Assembly (NCBI GenBank): GCA_019116365.1
Contig: DXBT01000031.1
Location: 1 to 64,000, forward strand
DNA length: 64,000 nt
Source of the DNA: Barnesiella merdipullorum
GTDB lineage: Bacteria > Bacteroidota > Bacteroidia > Bacteroidales > Barnesiellaceae
Reading direction: 5' to 3'
In this document: piece by piece, positions 33,170 to 42,126 of the stretch
Position numbering within the stretch: the stretch's first letter is position 1
How the letters are laid out: each line of letters begins with the position of its first letter
The notes under the pieces: model-generated
What the model was told of the DNA's origin: nothing
The model's database searches: none
The model's input: only the letters and a program-made list of their open reading frames with translations
Made by a program: the position numbers and the translations under genes

Positions 33170-34642
33170 ATGACACAACCCCTTTTCATCTACAATACAC
33201 TCGACCGCAAGAAGGAGGAGTTCAAACCGCTGAACCCGCCTTATGTGGGCATGTATGTGTGCGGCCCCACCGTCTATGGCGATGCTCACCTGGGGCACGC
33301 CCGCCCGGCTATCACATTCGATGTGCTGTTCCGCTATCTCAAACATCTGGGATATAAGGTGCGCTATGTGCGCAACATCACCGACGTGGGACACCTCGAA
33401 AACGATGCCGACGAAGGCGAAGACAAGATTGCCAAGAAGGCCCGCCTCGAATCGCTTGAACCGATGGAGGTGGTACAATATTACCTCAACCGCTACCACA
33501 AGGCGATGGAGGCTCTCAACGTGCTGCCCCCCAGCATCGAGCCGCACGCCTCGGGACACATCATCGAACAGATCGAGTATATCAAGAAGATTCTCGATGC
33601 CGGCTATGCCTATGTGAGCAACGGCTCGGTTTACTTCGACGTGGTGAAATACAACAAAGACCACCACTACGGCAAACTGTCGGGCCGCAACATCGACGAC
33701 CTGCTCAACACCACCCGCGAGCTCGACGGGCAGAGCGAGAAGCACAACAGCTTCGACTTCGCCCTGTGGAAAAAGGCAGCCCCCGAGCACATCATGCGCT
33801 GGCCTTCGCCCTGGAGCGACGGATTCCCCGGCTGGCACCTCGAGTGCTCGACCATGAGCACCAAGTATCTAGGCGAGGAGTTCGACATTCACGGTGGCGG
33901 CATGGACCTGCTCTTCCCCCACCACGAGTGCGAGATTGCCCAGTCGGTAGCCGCTCAGGGACACGAGACCGTGCACTACTGGATGCACAACAACATGATT
34001 ACGATTAACGGCCAGAAGATGGGCAAGTCGCTGGGCAACTTCATCACCCTCGACGAGTTCTTCACCGGCAACCACAAGTTGCTGCAACAGGCCTACTCGC
34101 CCATGACCATCCGGTTCTTCATCCTGCAAGCCCACTACCGCAGCACCGTCGATTTCAGCAACGAGGCGCTGCAAGCTTCGGAAAAGGCCCTGCAACGCAT
34201 GCTCGAGGGTTGGAACAACCTGGCCAAGATTACTCCGTCGGACAGCTCTACGGTCGATGTCAAGGCTATTCGCGAACACTGCTACGAGGCCATGAACGAC
34301 GACCTGAGTACGCCCATCGTCATCTCGCACCTCTTCGAGGCCGTGAAGATAATCAACACGGCTCTGGCCGGCGAGGCTAAACTGACGGCCGACGATATCG
34401 CTCACCTGAAGGAGACCTTCTCGACCTTCCTGTTCGACATCATGGGCATCCGCGAGGAGGCCAAGGCTTCGGACGAAGGGAACGAGGCTTACCACAAGGC
34501 TGTCGATTTGCTGCTCGATGTTCGCAAAGAGGCCAAGGCCCGCAAGGACTGGAGCACCTCGGACTACATCCGCGACAAGTTGACCGAAATCGGTTTCGAA
34601 ATCAAAGATACCAAAGAGGGTGTAGAGTGGAAACTGAAATAA
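33170..34642 (+). CDS. cysS: Cysteinyl-tRNA synthetase
   Basis: Charges tRNA-Cys. The 490-residue product has the zinc and HIGH region YVCGPTVYGDAHLGHARP near residue 27, SNGSVYFDV near 145, GWHLECSTMS near 222 and HHECEIAQSVA near 245 supplying zinc ligands, and the signature KMGKSLGNF near residue 280. Length is normal. It is the last gene of the argS operon, 35 bases after the Bax inhibitor-like gene, and is followed by a strong terminator. Confidence 0.98.
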   Translation: MTQPLFIYNTLDRKKEEFKPLNPPYVGMYVCGPTVYGDAHLGHARPAITFDVLFRYLKHLGYKVRYVRNITDVGHLENDADEGEDKIAKKARLESLEPMEVVQYYLNRYHKAMEALNVLPPSIEPHASGHIIEQIEYIKKILDAGYAYVSNGSVYFDVVKYNKDHHYGKLSGRNIDDLLNTTRELDGQSEKHNSFDFALWKKAAPEHIMRWPSPWSDGFPGWHLECSTMSTKYLGEEFDIHGGGMDLLFPHHECEIAQSVAAQGHETVHYWMHNNMITINGQKMGKSLGNFITLDEFFTGNHKLLQQAYSPMTIRFFILQAHYRSTVDFSNEALQASEKALQRMLEGWNNLAKITPSDSSTVDVKAIREHCYEAMNDDLSTPIVISHLFEAVKIINTALAGEAKLTADDIAHLKETFSTFLFDIMGIREEAKASDEGNEAYHKAVDLLLDVRKEAKARKDWSTSDYIRDKLTEIGFEIKDTKEGVEWKLK

Positions 34643-34660
34643 CTCCGCTCGCCAGAATAT

Positions 34661-34702
34661 AAAAAAGAGGCCCGGGATTATGGTCCCGGGCCTCTTTTTT
34701 TG
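34661..34702. terminator. Bidirectional terminator cysS / sulP
   Basis: Perfect stem GAGGCCCGGGA / TCCCGGGCCTC (34667-34677 with 34684-34694), six A on the left and eight T on the right, between convergent cysS and the SulP gene. Confidence 0.9.
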
Positions 34703-34771
34703 TATATGCACTGTCATATCCATGCCTTGTGCGAGGCCACCGCAGAAGCAATAGCCTCCGTCACGGCAAGG

Positions 34772-36457
34772 TCATCGCTTCATCTCGGCCACAAACTCGT
34801 TGGCCTTGGCCACCGCTTTGGTAATGTGGTCGCAGATGTGGTCGTCGCCGATGAGCTTGTCGATATTGGCCTTCTTGAGGGTCTCGTGTACCCGGGGATT
34901 AACCCCCGAGAGGATGACGTGAATCTTCTCCTTCTGCGACGAAGTAATCAATATCTCGAGGTTGTGAATAGCGGTAGAGTCGATAAAGGGCACCTTGCGC
35001 ATGCGGATAATGCGCACCAGCGGGCGGTCGGCCATGCTACGCATGAGTTCGTCAAATTTGGTAGCGATGCCAAAGAAGAAGGGCCCCTCGATTTCGTACA
35101 CCTCTACCCCCTTGGCCACCTTCAACACCTCGTGCTGATTCGACTCGGTGCCGTGAGCAATATCGAGTTCGTCGTGGAATACCGAGATACGGGTCGTCTC
35201 GGTCATACGACGCAAGAAGAGTACCACGGCCAGCAACAGACCTATCTCGATGGCAATCGTGAGGTTGAAGATAACGGTGAGCAGGAAGGTGATGATGAGC
35301 ACCGATACGTCGGACTTGGGATTCTTCAACAGCGAACGCACCGTGCGCCAGCCGCTCATGTTATAGGCAACCACAATCAGTACACCGGCCAGACACGACA
35401 TGGGGACGAGCTGGATGAGCGGCATGAGGAAAAGGAATATCAGCAACAACACCACGGCGTGTATCATGCCGGCTACGGGAGTGCGACCCCCGTTGTTGAT
35501 GTTGGTCATGGTGCGGGCAATGGCGCCGGTCACGGGGATTCCACCGAAGAAAGGTACCACGATGTTGGCAGCTCCCTGGGCTATCAACTCGGTGTTCGAG
35601 TTGGTTTTGTCGCCGGTCACACCATCAGCTACGGTAGCCGAAAGCAACGACTCGATGGCTCCCAGCACGGCGATGGTGAAGGCCGGGGAGAGGAGCTGGT
35701 TTATGGTATCCATATTGATATTGAGCGATTGCGGCTCGGGCACCTCGTTGCTGATATTGAACCGGTCGCCAATCGTCTCGATACCCTCGATACCCCAGAT
35801 ATGACGGAGCACATAGACCAGCACCGTCATGAGAATAATGGCCATGAGCGAGCCCGGTATCTTGTTGGATATGCGCGGCGTATAGGCAATGATGAGAATA
35901 CTGAGCACCCCGATGCCCAACGACCAGAAGTTGGTAGAGTCGATATGCTGGAAGTAGGCAATCCACTTCGATATGAAATCGGCAGGCACACTCTCCATCG
36001 TGAGTCCCAGCAGATCTTTTATCTGCGTGGCAAAGATGGTAAGGGCGATACCGCTGGTAAATCCTACCACAATGGGATAGGGAATGAACTTGATGATGGT
36101 CCCCAGTCTGAAACAGCCCATGAGCACCAGAATCAACCCCGCCATGAAGGTGGCGATGGCCAATCCCTCGAGACCATAGGTCTGAATGACGCCATAGACA
36201 ATGACAATAAAGGCTCCGGTAGGGCCGCCTATCTGCACGCTGTTACCCCCCAGAAACGAAACGATAAAGCCACCGATGATGGCCGTGATAAGACCCTTCT
36301 CGGGCGATACCCCCGAAGCGATACCAAAAGCAATGGCCAGTGGCAGTGCCACGATACCCACGATGATACCGGCCATGAGGTCTTTGAGGAATCTCTCTCT
36401 GGAGTAGTTTGCCAACGAAGCCACAAACTTCGGGTGAAAATCCAATCTGCTTTTCAT
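34772..36457 (-). CDS. SulP-family anion transporter with STAS domain
   Basis: A 561-residue inner-membrane transporter. The membrane part begins DLMAGIIVGIVALPLAIAFG and continues with SVQIGGPTGAFIVIV and IPYPIVVGFTSGIALTIF; a cytoplasmic STAS domain fills about residues 440-550 (LVRIIRMRKVPFIDSTAIHNLE). Family members carry sulfate, bicarbonate or other anions, often with Na+ or H+; the substrate here is not determined. ATG at 36457 is favoured because the protein then begins MKSRLDFHPKF, like relatives; upstream in-frame starts (ATG 36532, TTG 36544) would add a basic tail of low complexity. Confidence 0.88.
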   Translation of the reverse strand: MKSRLDFHPKFVASLANYSRERFLKDLMAGIIVGIVALPLAIAFGIASGVSPEKGLITAIIGGFIVSFLGGNSVQIGGPTGAFIVIVYGVIQTYGLEGLAIATFMAGLILVLMGCFRLGTIIKFIPYPIVVGFTSGIALTIFATQIKDLLGLTMESVPADFISKWIAYFQHIDSTNFWSLGIGVLSILIIAYTPRISNKIPGSLMAIILMTVLVYVLRHIWGIEGIETIGDRFNISNEVPEPQSLNINMDTINQLLSPAFTIAVLGAIESLLSATVADGVTGDKTNSNTELIAQGAANIVVPFFGGIPVTGAIARTMTNINNGGRTPVAGMIHAVVLLLIFLFLMPLIQLVPMSCLAGVLIVVAYNMSGWRTVRSLLKNPKSDVSVLIITFLLTVIFNLTIAIEIGLLLAVVLFLRRMTETTRISVFHDELDIAHGTESNQHEVLKVAKGVEVYEIEGPFFFGIATKFDELMRSMADRPLVRIIRMRKVPFIDSTAIHNLEILITSSQKEKIHVILSGVNPRVHETLKKANIDKLIGDDHICDHITKAVAKANEFVAEMKR

Positions 36458-36592
36458 CTTTTTCTTTTTACCTGATAATACCTGTTTACCTATCTCCCCA
36501 CAGGGAGTCTCGCTCCTCACATTTGTAACCATGCCAATGGACAATGGCTATGAAGAGCAGCCGACTTCACCGTCGGCCAGAAAAAACAGCGG

Positions 36593-36600
36593 CAAAATTA
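36593..36600 (-). promoter_or_regulatory. Possible -7 box of the SulP gene
   Basis: Minus-strand TAATTTTG matches TAnnTTTG; no -33 TTTG at the right spacing. It would give a leader of about 130 bases. Confidence 0.33.
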
Positions 36601-36665
36601 ACTCTTTTTTATGGTTCGGAAGATACGTTTGCTGAAAAAATTTAAATACACGCCCCGATGGAGCC

Positions 36666-36789
36666 CGGCCGATAGCTCCGGTCTTTATTCAAAAGCCCCC
36701 TCTACAGAAAGCAATTGTCCCCTTTGCCACAAGAAACCTTGTGGCAAAGGGGACAACCCAAACGCTATCTCACGGCAAAGCTATCGCCG
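36666..36789. repeat. Nested inverted repeat
   Basis: Inner perfect 19-bp stem with a 4-base loop: 36715-36733 pairs with 36738-36756 (arm starts TTGTCCCCTTTGCC). Outer arms CGATAGCT (36670-36677) and AGCTATCG (36779-36786) are also perfectly complementary and continue as CGG / CCG. There is no T-run on either side, so it is not a standard terminator. It lies between the SulP gene and the GNAT-like gene, both on the minus strand; the rest of the 36458-36822 gap shows nothing else apart from a possible -7 box. Confidence 0.72.
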
Positions 36790-36822
36790 AAGCCTCTGGC
36801 TCCCGGCTCTCTTTACCAACGA

Positions 36823-37953
36823 CTAAATCTTCTTGGTGTAGGCCCGACGGCGCTTGTGCTGGTGACGCTCGAAGTATTGCCACTGCGACTGCACCTTCTC
36901 ATTCTCCTCGAGCTCGGGGTTACTCTCGGCATACTTATAGCCGTTGCGGATGAAGACGGGAATAAGATCCGAGAAGAGGAGAGCATTGACCCCCTTGCTC
37001 TGATAGTCGGGACGCACGGCCACCAACAGCAGATCGACGCCGTCGTTTTTCCCTTTGAGTGCCTTGAGCAGGTGGATAAACCCGAAGGGGAAGAGGCGGC
37101 CACGCGATTTCTGCAACGCCTTCGACATGGAGGGGATGGCAATACCCACGGCAATGAGATCATCGTGCTCATCGACAATGAGGGTCACATTCTCGAGACG
37201 CAACAAGGGGATGTACATATTGACATAGTAGTCGATTTGACGCTGCGAGAGAGCCGAATAGCCATACAGATTGGCGTAGGCATCGTTGATGAGATCGAAA
37301 ATCTTCTGCCCGTAGTTTCCCTTATGAACCTCCGAAACTTTCTTGAACTTGAGGATGCGCAGGTTGTACTTGCGTTGCACGATATCGCTGATACGCTGGT
37401 GCTTCTCGGGCACACACTCGGGCACCTTGATTTTATACTCGACCCAATCGACGGCTTTCTCATAGCCCATCCCTTCGATGTGATCGACATAGTAGGGATA
37501 GTTATAAATCGAAGCCATGGTGCTGAGCTGGTCGTAACCCTCGACAAGCAATCCCTCGGGATCCATATCGGTAAAACCCAGGGGACCATGAATCTCGTTC
37601 ATCCCTTTGGAACGGGCCCAATTCTCTACGGCATCGAAGAGCGCTTTGCTCACCTCGCGGTCGTCGATAAAATCGACAAAACCAAATCGGGCCGCCTTCT
37701 CGCCTGTCTTTTCGTTGACTTTGCGGTTGATGATACCGGCAATGCGACCCACAGGTTTGCCGTCGCGATAGGCCATGTAATAAACCGACTCGCAAAAGTC
37801 GAAAGCCGGGTTGCTTTTTGCACTGAGGGTACCCACCTCGTCCAGGACCAACGAAGGCACATAGTACTCGTTGTCTTTGTACAGGTCGATCGAGAATTTC
37901 GCAAATTTCTTCAGGGCACGATTCCCGGCAATTTCCTTAATTGTGATTGACAT
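36823..37953 (-). CDS. GNAT-like acetyltransferase family protein
   Basis: A 376-residue cytoplasmic protein annotated in relatives as GNAT-like. Visible features: KPVGRIAGIINRKVNE near residue 68 (a GNAT strand pattern), the conserved IHGPLGFTDMDPEGLLVEG near 127, and LLLVAVRPDYQSKGVNALLFSDLI near 315, which resembles the acetyl-CoA pyrophosphate loop (Q/RxxG, here QSKG). The substrate is unknown. It starts 45 bases after upp and is probably co-transcribed with it. No signal peptide. Confidence 0.65.
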   Translation of the reverse strand: MSITIKEIAGNRALKKFAKFSIDLYKDNEYYVPSLVLDEVGTLSAKSNPAFDFCESVYYMAYRDGKPVGRIAGIINRKVNEKTGEKAARFGFVDFIDDREVSKALFDAVENWARSKGMNEIHGPLGFTDMDPEGLLVEGYDQLSTMASIYNYPYYVDHIEGMGYEKAVDWVEYKIKVPECVPEKHQRISDIVQRKYNLRILKFKKVSEVHKGNYGQKIFDLINDAYANLYGYSALSQRQIDYYVNMYIPLLRLENVTLIVDEHDDLIAVGIAIPSMSKALQKSRGRLFPFGFIHLLKALKGKNDGVDLLLVAVRPDYQSKGVNALLFSDLIPVFIRNGYKYAESNPELEENEKVQSQWQYFERHQHKRRRAYTKKI

Positions 37954-37998
37954 GATGTTTATAATTTCAGCAAAATATTCCTCACTATCTATCCCCTG

Positions 37999-38649
37999 CT
38001 ACTCTTTAATACCATAGGCAAGGTCACCGGCATCGCCAAGGCCGGGCACGATATAGGAGTGGTCGTCGAGCTCGTCGTCGATAGCTCCTACCCACAGCGT
38101 TGTATCGTCGGGGAAGTGCTGTTTCACATAATCGATAGCCTGCCGGCTTGCAATGACCGACGCAATGTGTACACTCTTGGGGTTGCCCTTGGTGAGCAAC
38201 GCCTTGTACGAGAGCTCCATGGAACCACCCGTGGCGAGCATGGGGTCAGTAATAACCAAGACCTTTCCGTCGAGACGGGGTGAGGCGATATACTCGATGA
38301 AGATATCGAAATTGAGTTTATCCTTATACTTGCGATAAGCCGAAACAAACGCATTTTCGGCATCGTCGAGGCAACTGAGGAATCCCTGGTGAAACGGGAG
38401 GCCTGCCCGCAGAATCGTAGCCAGCACAACCGTATCGTCGGGAAGGTTGACCCGGGCGGTACCCAACGGAGTAGTTACCTCTTTTTCGGAGTAGTGGAGG
38501 CGATGACTTATCTCATAAGCCATGATTTCGCCTATACGCTCAAGATTTCGACGAAACCGAATTCGGTCGTTTTGAACATTTACATCCCGCAATTCGGCCA
38601 TGAAACGGTTTACTACCGAGTTTTTCTCGGCAAAATTGATAACTTCCAT
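37999..38649 (-). CDS. upp: Uracil phosphoribosyltransferase
   Basis: Converts uracil and PRPP to UMP (pyrimidine salvage). The 216-residue product has the PRPP-binding loop VLVITDPMLATGGSM near residue 130, LRAGLPFHQG near 85 and the uracil-binding C-terminus AIDDELDDHSYIVPGLGDAGDLAYG. Normal length. Divergent from pckA; the GNAT-like gene follows downstream. Confidence 0.96.
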   Translation of the reverse strand: MEVINFAEKNSVVNRFMAELRDVNVQNDRIRFRRNLERIGEIMAYEISHRLHYSEKEVTTPLGTARVNLPDDTVVLATILRAGLPFHQGFLSCLDDAENAFVSAYRKYKDKLNFDIFIEYIASPRLDGKVLVITDPMLATGGSMELSYKALLTKGNPKSVHIASVIASRQAIDYVKQHFPDDTTLWVGAIDDELDDHSYIVPGLGDAGDLAYGIKE

Positions 38650-38674
38650 ATTTTTCTATTTTTTTGCCGAAGAA

Positions 38675-38682
38675 CAAAAGTA
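38675..38682 (-). promoter_or_regulatory. Possible -7 box of upp
   Basis: Minus-strand TACTTTTG, 26 bases upstream of the upp start; no clear -33 element. Confidence 0.38.
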
Positions 38683-38777
38683 CGTATAAATTTTGTTTTA
38701 GAAAATTATAAATTGTTTTTTCTCCTTTTTAACCTAAAAAAAGCGCCGTTTTGCAATGCCGGCATAGCGATTGAGGG

Positions 38778-38857
38778 TATATTTGTAATAAATACAAACA
38801 ATTAGCGAAAATTTTCTTTAATTAAATCGCTACTTGTAGAATTTGTTGTTAATTTTG
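38778..38857 (+). promoter_or_regulatory. pckA upstream region: two -7 boxes, palindrome
   Basis: TATATTTG at 38778-38785 and TAATTTTG at 38850-38857 both match TAnnTTTG, but neither has TTTG at 19-21 bases. The first overlaps a 17-bp palindrome, TTTGTA - 5 bases - TACAAA (38782-38798), a candidate operator. Leader to pckA would be about 130 or 57 bases. Confidence 0.42.
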
Positions 38858-38920
38858 CAGTCGGTTTTCATGGACTAAGAAAATAGAGTAATATTTTATA
38901 AACCATTAAATTCAAGAACA

Positions 38921-40528
38921 ATGGCAACATTAGATTTAAGCAAGTATGGTATTAAAGATGTAAAAGAGATTTTACACAATCCTTCTTACGAAGTACTGTT
39001 TGAGGAAGAGACCAAAGCAGGCTTGGAAGGCTACGAAAAAGGTCAGGTAACTGAGCTTGGTGCTGTGAATGTAATGACGGGTATCTATACCGGTCGTTCT
39101 CCCAAAGATAAATTCTTTGTTATGAATGAGGCCAGCAAGGACACTCTGTGGTGGACTAGCGACGAATATAAAAACGACAACAAACCTTGCTCCGAAGCTG
39201 CTTGGGCCGATTTGAAAGCCAAAGCCGTAAAAGAACTCTCGGGCAAGAGACTGTTCGTGATGGATACTTTCTGCGGTGCCAACCCTGCTACCCGCCTGAA
39301 AGTACGTTTCATCATGGAGGTTGCTTGGCAAGCTCACTTCGTAAAGAACATGTTTATCCGTCCTACCGAAGAGGAACTGGCCAACTATGGCGAACCCGAT
39401 TTCGTATCGTTCAACGCCGCCAAAGCCAAAGTTGACAACTACAAAGAACTGGGCTTGAACTCCGAAACCGCTACGGTATTCAACCTGAAGACCAACGAGC
39501 AAGTAATCTTGAACACCTGGTACGGTGGTGAGATGAAAAAAGGTATCTTCTCGATCATGAACTACCTGAACCCCTTAAGAGGCATGGCTTCGATGCACTG
39601 CTCGGCCAACACCGACAAAGAGGGCAAGAGCACCGCTATCTTCTTCGGTCTCTCCGGTACCGGTAAAACTACTCTTTCGACCGACCCGAAACGTCTGCTC
39701 ATCGGTGATGACGAACACGGATGGGACAACGACGGTGTATTCAACTACGAAGGTGGTTGCTATGCCAAGGTTATCAACCTCGACAAAGACAGCGAGCCCG
39801 ATATCTACAACGCCATCAAACGCGACGCCCTCCTCGAGAACGTTACGGTTGACGCCAACGGCAAAATCGACTTCGCCGATAAGAGCGTAACGGAGAACAC
39901 CCGTGTATCGTATCCTATCTACCACATCAACAACATCGTTAAACCCGTATCGAAAGGCCCGCACGCCAAACAGGTTATCTTCCTGTCGGCCGATGCATTC
40001 GGTGTATTGCCCCCCGTTTCTATCCTGAACGCCGAGCAAACGAAATACTACTTCCTCTCGGGCTTCACCGCCAAATTGGCCGGTACCGAGCGTGGTATCA
40101 CCGAGCCTACTCCTACCTTCTCGGCTTGCTTCGGTGCAGCCTTCCTGTCGTTGCATCCTACCAAATATGCCGAAGAGCTGGTTAAGAAGATGGAAATGGT
40201 TGGTGCCAAGGCTTACCTGGTAAATACCGGTTGGAACGGAACTGGCAAACGTATCTCGATTCGCGATACTCGTGGTATCATCGACGCCATCCTCGACGGT
40301 TCTATCGACAAGGCTCCGACGAAAGTTATCCCCTACTTCGACTTCGTTGTTCCTACCGAACTGCCGGGTGTTGACAAGAACATCCTCGATCCTCGCGACA
40401 CGTATGCCAATCCTGCCGATTGGGATGCCAAAGCCAAAGACCTGGCTGGCCGCTTCATCAAGAACTTCGCTAAGTTCGAAGGAAACGCCGCTGGTAAGGC
40501 TCTGGTTGCCGCTGGCCCGAAACTCTAA
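38921..40528 (+). CDS. pckA: Phosphoenolpyruvate carboxykinase (ATP)
   Basis: Interconverts oxaloacetate and PEP with ATP/ADP; in Bacteroidales it runs largely in the carboxylating direction on the route to succinate. The 535-residue product shows the PEPCK signature loop FFGLSGTGKTTLS (kinase-1a P-loop, about residues 241-253), followed by LLIGDDEHGWDNDGVFNYEGG with metal-binding Asp, and the RVSYPIYHINNIV segment near 327. Full length. Base use is less extreme at third positions than in neighbours, as expected of a highly expressed gene. Monocistronic. Confidence 0.98.
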   Translation: MATLDLSKYGIKDVKEILHNPSYEVLFEEETKAGLEGYEKGQVTELGAVNVMTGIYTGRSPKDKFFVMNEASKDTLWWTSDEYKNDNKPCSEAAWADLKAKAVKELSGKRLFVMDTFCGANPATRLKVRFIMEVAWQAHFVKNMFIRPTEEELANYGEPDFVSFNAAKAKVDNYKELGLNSETATVFNLKTNEQVILNTWYGGEMKKGIFSIMNYLNPLRGMASMHCSANTDKEGKSTAIFFGLSGTGKTTLSTDPKRLLIGDDEHGWDNDGVFNYEGGCYAKVINLDKDSEPDIYNAIKRDALLENVTVDANGKIDFADKSVTENTRVSYPIYHINNIVKPVSKGPHAKQVIFLSADAFGVLPPVSILNAEQTKYYFLSGFTAKLAGTERGITEPTPTFSACFGAAFLSLHPTKYAEELVKKMEMVGAKAYLVNTGWNGTGKRISIRDTRGIIDAILDGSIDKAPTKVIPYFDFVVPTELPGVDKNILDPRDTYANPADWDAKAKDLAGRFIKNFAKFEGNAAGKALVAAGPKL

Positions 40529-40552
40529 TCGAAAATCGATTGACCAAATAAA

Positions 40553-40595
40553 AACCGAGGCTGCCCCGCACAGGAGCAGCCTCGGTTGCTTTTTA
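40553..40595 (+). terminator. Terminator of pckA
   Basis: Stem AACCGAGGCTGC / GCAGCCTCGGTT (40553-40564 with 40576-40587), then GCTTTTT. Confidence 0.88.
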
Positions 40596-40638
40596 AAGAA
40601 ACAATGTCACACACGACACACATGCCCCGTAGCGCCAC

Positions 40639-41115
40639 TCACACGAGAGCCGCCACAAAAGCATAGATAAAATAGCCGCAAAGCGACACCTTGATAATCA
40701 CCCCCAGCAAGAATCCCAGGAAGGCACCCAAACCGGCCTTGAGAGCTTCGTGCGTGAGTTTGCCTGCCAACAGTTCGCCCACGATGGCCCCCACGAGAGG
40801 ACCCAGAATAATTCCCCACGGGGGAAAAAGAAACATGCCCAGCACCATGCCGGCAATACAACCGCGATTCCCCCACTTGCTGCCGCCTCCATACTTGGTA
40901 CCGATGAGAGGCGTAAAGTAGTCGAGCACCTGCACCACGATGACCAGTATGGCCCACACGACAAGTTGCGTAACGGTAAACTGCACCCGGTCGGTTATGT
41001 GGAGCAACAGCATACCCACATAGGCGAGCGGCGGCCCGGGCAATGCGGGCAGAAAACAGCCGGCCAACCCCACGAGCAGACACACGGCTCCCAGAATAAT
41101 CCAAACGATATCCAT
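40639..41115 (-). CDS. DUF456 family membrane protein
   Basis: A 158-residue membrane protein of about five hydrophobic segments with the DUF456 pattern: CLLVGLAGCFLPALPGPPLAYVGMLLLH, TPLIGTKYGGGSKWGNRGCIAGMVLG and LLAGKLTHEALKAGLGAFLGFLLG (each shown in part). Glycine-rich repeats suggest helix packing; function unknown. ATG at 41115 is preferred because the promoter at 41206-41235 leaves an 84-base leader to it, while a longer in-frame start lies upstream of that promoter. Confidence 0.85.
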   Translation of the reverse strand: MDIVWIILGAVCLLVGLAGCFLPALPGPPLAYVGMLLLHITDRVQFTVTQLVVWAILVIVVQVLDYFTPLIGTKYGGGSKWGNRGCIAGMVLGMFLFPPWGIILGPLVGAIVGELLAGKLTHEALKAGLGAFLGFLLGVIIKVSLCGYFIYAFVAALV

Positions 41116-41205
41116 ATCGGTTCTCTTTTTTTTGTAATAGTGGTTATTGATTCCCCTTGTCGCCTGGCGGATGTCCCCCCTGCCAATCCCGGGGCTTACC
41201 GGTAC

Positions 41206-41235
41206 AAAGATAGCATAATTGACGAACGAAACAAA
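41206..41235 (-). promoter_or_regulatory. Probable promoter of the DUF456 gene
   Basis: Minus-strand TTTG (41232-41235), 18-base spacer, TATCTTTG (41206-41213). Confidence 0.55.
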
Positions 41236-41406
41236 TTCGACGGCCATCACTGCGATATCGGGCAGAAACGATACACACCACACATATACCGAGATGTTGC
41301 GGCAAAAAGAGCCCGATTATCGACTCATTTTACAGCCGGGATTTCCTATTTTCTACAAAAAAAAGTATCTTCGTAAATCAATTATACACTTCAAACCGCG
41401 GAAGCA

Positions 41407-42126
41407 ATGGAAGATTGGCTCTCACGAACCCGCCAGCTGATAGGCGACGACGCCTTGGAGCGGCTGCACCACGCACACGTAATGGTGGTGGGTGTGGGCG
41501 GCGTGGGCGCCTATGCCGCCGAAATGATTGCGCGCGCCGGGGTAGGCCGCATGACCATCATCGACGGCGACACGGTGGCCGAGAGCAACCTCAACCGTCA
41601 GCTCGTGGCCTTGCACAGCACACTGGGCCGACCCAAGACCGAGGTGCTGGCAGCCCGATTGCTCGACATCAACCCCGAGCTGAAGCTCAACGCCGAATTC
41701 CGGTATCTCGAGGCCGACGATATCGCCCCCTTGCTCGAACGCGAACCCATCGACTTCGTGGTCGATGCCATCGACACCCTGGCCCCCAAGATAGCCCTCA
41801 TCACCTACTGCCTGCGGCACAAGGTGAAGATTGTTTCGTCGATGGGAGCAGGAGGTCGCAAAGACCCCTCGGCCATACGCCTGGCCGATATTGCCGACAC
41901 CTACCACTGCGGTCTGGCCCGAGCCGTGCGGCTTCGGCTGCGCAAAGCAGGCATCTCGAAAGGATTGAAAACGGTATTTTCGACCGAGCAGGCCGACCCT
42001 CATGCCGTGGTTGCGGTCGAAGGCGAAAGCAATAAAAAATCGACCGTAGGCACCATCTCGTACCTGCCGGCCCTGTTTGGGTGCCACCTGGCCAGCTATG
42101 TCATTGGAAAACTCACTGAGACATGA
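41407..42126 (+). CDS. tcdA: tRNA threonylcarbamoyladenosine dehydratase
   Basis: TcdA (CsdL/YgdL) uses ATP to cyclise t6A at position 37 of ANN-reading tRNAs to ct6A. The 239-residue E1-like protein has the nucleotide-binding GVGGVGAYAAEMIARAGVG near residue 28, DGDTVAESNLNRQL near 54 and the conserved SSMGAGGRKDP near 142. Its stop overlaps the lolD start (ATGA, 42123-42126). A weak -7 box TATCTTCG lies at 41366-41373, 33 bases upstream. Confidence 0.95.
   Translation: MEDWLSRTRQLIGDDALERLHHAHVMVVGVGGVGAYAAEMIARAGVGRMTIIDGDTVAESNLNRQLVALHSTLGRPKTEVLAARLLDINPELKLNAEFRYLEADDIAPLLEREPIDFVVDAIDTLAPKIALITYCLRHKVKIVSSMGAGGRKDPSAIRLADIADTYHCGLARAVRLRLRKAGISKGLKTVFSTEQADPHAVVAVEGESNKKSTVGTISYLPALFGCHLASYVIGKLTET

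Noticed and set aside
34700..36475. 591-codon open frame antisense to the SulP gene
   Set aside because: His/Gln-rich nonsense translation of a well-supported transporter gene.
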